Shown here piece after piece: positions 59,371-64,000 of a stretch of DNA of 64,000 nucleotides. Within the stretch, counting starts at the first letter, position 1; each line of letters opens with the position of its first letter. The position numbers were made by a program, and so were the translations under genes. Source of the stretch: Mesorhizobium sp. M4B.F.Ca.ET.203.01.1.1 (GTDB lineage: Bacteria; Pseudomonadota; Alphaproteobacteria; Rhizobiales; Rhizobiaceae); NCBI RefSeq assembly GCF_004791025.1, contig NZ_SRUO01000007.1, positions 124,001 to 188,000 of the forward strand, written 5' to 3'. The notes under the pieces were generated by a model that saw only the letters and a list, made by a program, of their open reading frames with translations, was not told the DNA's origin and ran no database searches.

Positions 59371-60113
59371 GCCGGACTGACATCATGACCGATCTTTCCT
59401 GGCTGACCGCCCGGCCCGTGGCCCACCGCGGCTTCCACGACATGAACAAGACGCGCTGGGAGAACACGCTGTCGGCCTTCGCAGCCGCCGCCGAGCGCGG
59501 CTACGCGATCGAATGCGACGTGCATCTCTCGTCGGACCGCGTTCCCGTCGTCATCCATGATGGCGACATCAAGCGGCTGACCGGCGAGGACGGCTTCGTC
59601 TGGCAGCGCACCGCGGCGGAGCTCTCGGCGCTCAAGGTCGGCGGCACGGCCGATCATGTGCCGACGCTGCAGCAGGCGCTCGACCTGATCGACGGCCGCG
59701 TGCCGCTGGTGGTCGAACTGAAGGGCACGCCGGGCTACGACCAGGGCCTTGTGGCGAGCGTCGGCAAGATGCTCAAGCGCTACAAGGGCAAGGCGGCGAT
59801 CATGTCGTTCGACCACTGGCTGATCCGCGATTTCCCGAAGGACGCGCCCGGCATTCCTGGCGGGCTTACCGCCTACGGCAAGGACAACCAGCTGATAGAG
59901 GCACATTTCGCCATGCTGGCGCATGACATCGCCTTCACCTCCTATGCCGCCGGCGACCTGCCCAACCCCTTCGTCAGCTTTGTGCGCCAGCGGCTGAAAA
60001 TGCCGGTCATCACCTGGACCGTGCATGACCAGCCGGCGGTGGACCTCACCTTCAAATATGCCGACCAGATGACCTTCGAGGGTTTCGAACCCGATCTCGT
60101 AAAGGTGGCGTGA
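59367..60113 (+). CDS. Glycerophosphodiester phosphodiesterase
   Basis: TIM-barrel phosphodiesterase of 248 residues. The catalytic and metal-binding set is complete: VAHRGFHDMNKTRWENTLSA, YAIECDVHLSSD and VVIHDGDIKRLTG. The second half contains VPLVVELKGTP and the C-terminal Trp-containing ITWTVHDQPA. It releases glycerol-3-phosphate from deacylated phospholipids, probably in the cytoplasm because no signal peptide is seen. ATG 59367 overlaps the RidA stop; ATG 59385 is an alternative. Confidence 0.93.
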   Translation: MSRTDIMTDLSWLTARPVAHRGFHDMNKTRWENTLSAFAAAAERGYAIECDVHLSSDRVPVVIHDGDIKRLTGEDGFVWQRTAAELSALKVGGTADHVPTLQQALDLIDGRVPLVVELKGTPGYDQGLVASVGKMLKRYKGKAAIMSFDHWLIRDFPKDAPGIPGGLTAYGKDNQLIEAHFAMLAHDIAFTSYAAGDLPNPFVSFVRQRLKMPVITWTVHDQPAVDLTFKYADQMTFEGFEPDLVKVA

Positions 60114-60154
60114 TCCAGGCTTGCGCGGCCCCGGATGGAGCTTAAATAAGCCTC

Positions 60155-61369
60155 ATGGATCAGGGTGATGACGATGATGGTCAGATGGCGAATGCGGAGT
60201 TTTCGATCCGCGTCGCCTCCGGCATCGGCGCCTTCACCTGCGACGAGTGGAACGGCTTTGCCGGGACCGCGCGCGGCGACGAGGAAACCGGCTATAACCC
60301 TCTCGTTTCATTCGCCTTTTTGAGCGCGCTTGAAGAGTCCGGCTGCGCCGTGCGCCGCACCGGCTGGCAGGGCCATCACCTGCGGCTGGAGACGGCGCAA
60401 GGCAGGCTGCTGGGCGCCGTGCCGTGCTATCTCAAATCGCACAGCCAGGGCGAATATGTCTTCGATCATGGCTGGTCGGATGCGTTCGAGCGCGCCGGTG
60501 GTCGTTACTATCCGAAGCTGCAAAGCGCCGTGCCGTTCACGCCAGTCACCGGCCCTCGCCTGTTGGTCAGCAAGGGCGAGGACGATAGCGCCGTGAAGGC
60601 CGGCCTCGCCGCCGGCCTGAAGATGGTGACCGACAGGCTCGGCGTGTCCTCGGCGCATGTCACCTTCGCCTCGGAAAGCGATGTCGCGACGCTGGAAGCA
60701 GCCGGCTTCCTGCACCGCACCGACCAGCAGTTCCATTTCTTCAATGAAGGCTTTTCGAGCTATGACGATTTCCTCGCCACGCTTGCCTCGCGCAAACGCA
60801 AGGCGATGAAGAAGGAGCGGCGCGAGGCGCTGGTGGACGGCATCACCATCGACTGGCTGACCGGCAAGGACCTGACCGAGAAGGCCTGGGACGACTTCTT
60901 CGCCTTCTACATGGATACCGGCAGCCGCAAATGGGGGCGGCCCTATCTGAACCGCCAGTTCTTCTCGCTGATCGGCGAGCGCATGGCCGACGACATCCTG
61001 CTGGTGATGGCCAAGCGCAACGGCCGCTACATCGCCGGCGCCATCAACTTCATCGGCTCGGACGCGCTCTACGGACGCAACTGGGGCTGCATCGAGGACC
61101 ACCCCTTCCTGCATTTCGAGGTCTGCTACCACCAGGCGATCGACTTCGCCATCGAGCGCGGGCTGAAGGTGGTGGAAGCCGGCGCGCAGGGCGAGCACAA
61201 GCTGGCGCGTGGCTACCGCCCCGTGACCATGCACTCGGCGCACTACATCGCGCATCCAGGCCTGCGCAACGCGGTGGCCGATTATCTCCGCCGCGAGCGC
61301 CGCGAGGTCGAGCGGATGGGCGAATATCTCGAGGAACACACGCCGTTCCGCAAGGATCTGGCCGAATAG
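60155..61369 (+). CDS. FemAB-like GNAT protein (DUF482 / peptidogalycan biosynthesis-recognition)
   Basis: A 404-residue protein of the DUF482 group with two GNAT-like folds, related to FemABX. It shows PLVSFAFLSALEESGCAVR, AVPCYLKSHSQGEYVFDHGW, FLATLASRKRKAMKKERREAL and the signature YGRNWGCIEDHPFLHFEVCY. KVVEAGAQGEHKLARGYRP is also highly typical. It probably transfers an amino acid or acyl group; the acceptor is unknown. ATG 60185 (MANAEFS) is an alternative start. Confidence 0.9.
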   Translation: MDQGDDDDGQMANAEFSIRVASGIGAFTCDEWNGFAGTARGDEETGYNPLVSFAFLSALEESGCAVRRTGWQGHHLRLETAQGRLLGAVPCYLKSHSQGEYVFDHGWSDAFERAGGRYYPKLQSAVPFTPVTGPRLLVSKGEDDSAVKAGLAAGLKMVTDRLGVSSAHVTFASESDVATLEAAGFLHRTDQQFHFFNEGFSSYDDFLATLASRKRKAMKKERREALVDGITIDWLTGKDLTEKAWDDFFAFYMDTGSRKWGRPYLNRQFFSLIGERMADDILLVMAKRNGRYIAGAINFIGSDALYGRNWGCIEDHPFLHFEVCYHQAIDFAIERGLKVVEAGAQGEHKLARGYRPVTMHSAHYIAHPGLRNAVADYLRRERREVERMGEYLEEHTPFRKDLAE

Positions 61370-61478
61370 GCCACGCCCTGGTCGAGGCGGGCATGAATCG
61401 ATCTCGGCTGACCTGCCTTGCCGCGCCATGACGGCTTCGCTACACGAGGCAGGACATCCATGATCAGGAGCGCCCGCC

Positions 61479-61904
61479 ATGGCTGACTACGATCCCGGCA
61501 ACATCTTCGCGAAGATCCTGCGCGGCGAAATCCCCTCGCACCGCGTCTATGAAGACGATGCGGTCATCGCCTTCATGGACGTGATGCCGCAAGGAAAGGG
61601 CCACACGCTGGTGGTGCCGAAGGCGCCATCGCGCAATCTGCTCGACGCCGACACGGCAACGCTCGGGCCGCTCTTCATTGGCGTTCAGAAGCTGGCGCAG
61701 GCGGTCAAGAAAGCCTTCGGCGCCGACGGCGTCACCATCCTGCAGTTCAACGAACCGGCTTCGGGCCAGACCGTCTACCACCTGCATGTCCATGTCATCC
61801 CGCGCTTCGAAGGCGTCCCCCTGAAGCCGCACAGCGGACAGATGGAAAAGCCCGAGGTGCTGGCGGAAAACGCGGGCAAGATCCGCGCGGCGCTTGCCGG
61901 CTGA
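61479..61904 (+). CDS. HIT family nucleotide-binding protein
   Basis: A 141-residue histidine triad protein of the HinT type. The N-terminal NIFAKILRGEIPSHRVYEDD and the triad motif YHLHVHVIPRF are intact, with the preceding FNEPASGQTV loop. It likely hydrolyses nucleoside phosphoramidates or adenylated compounds. It converges on rarA with a 42-base gap. Confidence 0.95.
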   Translation: MADYDPGNIFAKILRGEIPSHRVYEDDAVIAFMDVMPQGKGHTLVVPKAPSRNLLDADTATLGPLFIGVQKLAQAVKKAFGADGVTILQFNEPASGQTVYHLHVHVIPRFEGVPLKPHSGQMEKPEVLAENAGKIRAALAG

Positions 61905-61946
61905 CCAGGCACGGACCGCGGCAAACGGCCAGCCGCGAGAAGCAGC

Positions 61947-63257
61947 CTACCTTTCCCGCTCGCCGCGCAGCTTGGCCCAGTATTCCAGCCGCTTCCTGAT
62001 ATCGCGCTCGAAGCCCCGCTCGGGCGGATCGTAGAAGGTGCGCCGGCCCATCTTTTCGGGGAAATAGTCCTGGCCGGAAAAGGCGTCGGGCTCGTCGTGG
62101 TCGTAGCGGTAGCCGGCTCCGTAATCCTCTTCCTTCATCAGCTTGGTCGGCGCGTTGAGGATGTGCTTGGGCGGCAGCAGCGAGCCGTGCTCCTTTGCCG
62201 CTTGTGTCGCCGCCTTGAAGGCGGTGTAGACGGCGTTGGATTTCGGCGCGGTGGCGAGATAGACGGCGGCCTCGGCGAAGGCGAGCTCGCCCTCGGGCGA
62301 ACCCAGATAGTCGTAGGCGTCCTTCGCGGCATTGGCGATGACCAGCGCCTGCGGGTCGGCCAGCCCGATATCCTCCACCGCCATGCGCACCAGCCGGCGG
62401 CCGAGATAGAGCGGATCCTCGCCAGCGTCGAACATGCGGGCGAGATAGTAGAGGGCCGCGTCCGGATCGGAGCCGCGCACCGATTTGTGCAGCGCCGAGA
62501 TCAGATTGTAGTGACCGTCCTGACCCTTGTCGTAGATCGGCGCGCGGCGCTGGATGATGCGCTGCAGGCCCTCCGGCCCGAACACCTCGCCCGGCTTGGC
62601 GGCGCGCCACACTTCTTCGGCAAGCGTCAGCGAAGCTCGGCCGTCGCCGTCGCTCATGCGGATCAGCATGGCCCGCGCCTCGTCGTCGAGCGGCAGCGCC
62701 CTGCCCTCGGTCTCCTCCGCCCGCGCCAGCAGCTTGGCGATGCTGTCCTCGCCGAGCGAACGGAAGACCAACACGCGCGCGCGCGACAAAAGCGCGGCGT
62801 TCAGCTCGAAGGACGGGTTTTCCGTGGTGGCGCCGACCAGCACGACGGTGCCGTCTTCCATTACCGGCAGAAAGCCGTCCTGCTGAGCCCGGTTGAAGCG
62901 ATGGATCTCGTCGACGAATAGCAAGGTCTGGCGGCCGTTGCCGCGGCGCAGCTTCGCTGCCTCGAACACCTTCTTGAGGTCGGCGACTCCGGAAAACACC
63001 GCCGATATCTGCTCGAACGCAAGCTTGGTCTCGCCGGCCAGCAGCCGGGCCACCGTGGTCTTGCCGGTGCCTGGCGGGCCCCAGAAGATCATCGAGCCGA
63101 GCGAGCCGGAATCGATCAGCCTGGTCAGCGCGCCATCCGGACCGGTCAGATGCTCCTGGCCAACGACCTCGCCGAGGTTTTTCGGGCGCAGCCGGTCGGC
63201 CAGCGGCCGGCCGGGCGGCGCCTTTTCCGGTTCATCGACGCTGAACAAATCGGCCAT
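61947..63257 (-). CDS. rarA: Replication-associated recombination protein RarA (MgsA)
   Basis: AAA+ ATPase of 436 residues related to clamp loaders, acting at stalled replication forks. The Walker A motif is FWGPPGTGKTTVARLL, Walker B LLFVDEIHRFNRAQQD and sensor 1 VGATTENPSFELNAAL. The C-terminal tetramerisation part contains MFDAGEDPLYLGRRLVRMA and YLGSPEGELAFAEA. It begins 40 bases after the DegP-type gene on the same strand. Confidence 0.96.
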   Translation of the reverse strand: MADLFSVDEPEKAPPGRPLADRLRPKNLGEVVGQEHLTGPDGALTRLIDSGSLGSMIFWGPPGTGKTTVARLLAGETKLAFEQISAVFSGVADLKKVFEAAKLRRGNGRQTLLFVDEIHRFNRAQQDGFLPVMEDGTVVLVGATTENPSFELNAALLSRARVLVFRSLGEDSIAKLLARAEETEGRALPLDDEARAMLIRMSDGDGRASLTLAEEVWRAAKPGEVFGPEGLQRIIQRRAPIYDKGQDGHYNLISALHKSVRGSDPDAALYYLARMFDAGEDPLYLGRRLVRMAVEDIGLADPQALVIANAAKDAYDYLGSPEGELAFAEAAVYLATAPKSNAVYTAFKAATQAAKEHGSLLPPKHILNAPTKLMKEEDYGAGYRYDHDEPDAFSGQDYFPEKMGRRTFYDPPERGFERDIRKRLEYWAKLRGERER

Positions 63258-63296
63258 GAACGGTCTTCAAAGCTGGAGGACGATCCCTGGATCGCC

Positions 63297-64000
63297 TCAA
63301 TAACGCAACACCTGGCGCAGTATCTGCCCGCCGCGCTCGACGGTAAAGCGCCACCAGCGCGTGTCCTGCTGGGCTACCTGCGCCAGCGTCGCCGCCGTGT
63401 CGACAGTCGTGCCGTTCACCTCGCGCACGATGTCGCCCGGCTGGAAGCCGAAATCGGCGGCCGGCGAATCGCGATTGATGTCGACCACGGCGACCCCCTT
63501 GAGGTCGGTGCGCAGGCCGAGCCGCTGCGCCAGCCGCGGCGACAGCTCCGCCACCTTGGCGCCGGCGAACGGGCTGCGGCCATGCAGCGTCACCTCGGTG
63601 GCCTTGGCGCCTTCCGGCGCGCGCTCCAGCGCGATATCCATCGTCGCCTGCTGGCCCTTGCTGAGCACGGCGAAGCTGGCCTTGGTGCCGATCGACAACG
63701 TCGCCATACGATAATCCAGCGCCTCGATGCTTTCGACGGTCGTGCCGTTGAGCGAGAGCACGACATCGCCGGGCTTCAGCCCAGCCTTGCCCGCCGGCCC
63801 GGCAGCATCGACCGACGAGACCAGCGCGCCGGTCGGCTTTTCCATGCCGAGCGATTCGGCGATCTGCGGCGTCACCGCCTCGAACTCGGCGCCGACATAG
63901 GGCCGCTCGAAGAAATCGAGACCGGCCTTGGCCGCGTCGGCGAACGCCCGCACCATATTGGCGGGGATGGCGAAACCGATGCCGATCGAGCCGCCGCTGC
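63297..64000 (-). CDS. DegP/DegQ (Do) family serine protease, N-terminal part outside the window
   Basis: The right edge cuts this gene; 233 C-terminal residues are present. They begin in the protease domain with SIGIGFAIPANMVRAFADA, typical of the end of the HtrA trypsin fold, followed by PDZ1 (GALVSSVDAAGPAGKAGLKP) and PDZ2 (GVAVVDINRDSPAADFGFQP). The catalytic triad lies outside the window, so activity cannot be judged. It would be a periplasmic quality-control protease. Confidence 0.93.
   Translation of the reverse strand, partial: SGGSIGIGFAIPANMVRAFADAAKAGLDFFERPYVGAEFEAVTPQIAESLGMEKPTGALVSSVDAAGPAGKAGLKPGDVVLSLNGTTVESIEALDYRMATLSIGTKASFAVLSKGQQATMDIALERAPEGAKATEVTLHGRSPFAGAKVAELSPRLAQRLGLRTDLKGVAVVDINRDSPAADFGFQPGDIVREVNGTTVDTAATLAQVAQQDTRWWRFTVERGGQILRQVLRY

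Noticed and set aside
61905..61946. Terminator between the HIT and rarA genes
   Set aside because: Only a 6-bp stem with a 9-nt loop and no T-run could be drawn.

Overview
The window looks like chromosomal DNA of an alphaproteobacterium of the order Hyphomicrobiales (Rhizobiales), most probably Mesorhizobium or a close relative. The evidence is high GC with GC-rich third positions, the conserved block gltA-lpxB-lpxI-lpxA-fabZ-lpxD-bamA-rseP-cdsA-uppS-frr-pyrH followed by tsf-rpsB, an EipB-type envelope protein, a DUF982 protein typical of Mesorhizobium, and a LexA operator of the alphaproteobacterial type (GAAC-N7-GAAC). I see no rRNA, tRNA, CRISPR array, prophage, transposase or plasmid gene. 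The genus is inferred from recognition of gene families and order, not from a search.

Region by region. 1-5.7 kb: a truncated unknown gene, a polar amino acid ABC transporter (binding protein and two permeases, no ATPase), a 3-hydroxyisobutyrate dehydrogenase-like enzyme, an AlkD-like DNA repair protein overlapping a GNAT acetyltransferase, and a DUF3299 protein. 5.7-13 kb: an Lrp regulator, a minus-strand run of uracil-DNA glycosylase, glutathione transferase and nuclease-like genes, a DivJ/PleC-like histidine kinase, cobT, a DUF1289/aspartic protease pair and dusA. 13-24 kb is the most accessory part: a large flotillin-like protein, secreted ankyrin and YHS proteins, two divergent adenylate cyclase-TPR paralogues, a DUF982 protein, an NCS1 transporter, and a 13-unit heptamer repeat that runs into the end of a DUF1697 gene.

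24-40.8 kb is core metabolism: pyrG, an L,D-transpeptidase, secG and tpiA on the minus strand; then ppiD-trpD-trpC-moaC-moeA-lexA on the plus strand with very tight spacing, a convergent comEC-like gene, gltX and gltA. 40.8-52.1 kb is the minus-strand envelope and translation cluster (pyrH, frr, uppS, cdsA, rseP, bamA, lpxD, fabZ, lpxA, lpxI, lpxB), which supplies lipid A, the undecaprenyl carrier, phospholipid precursors and outer-membrane protein assembly. A small module (aldo/keto reductase, SnoaL-like protein, divergent LysR regulator) sits at 52.2-55.0 kb between pyrH and tsf-rpsB. 57-64 kb holds a LysE exporter, DUF4031, eipB, a RidA-GDPD pair, a FemAB-like acetyltransferase, a HIT protein, rarA and a truncated DegP-type protease.

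The most noteworthy observations are the heptamer repeat that writes the C-terminus and stop codon of a gene, the divergent cyclase-TPR pair, and the insertion of a LysR module into a normally contiguous translation operon. I found no clearly new multi-gene system; most of the window is ordinary core genome.
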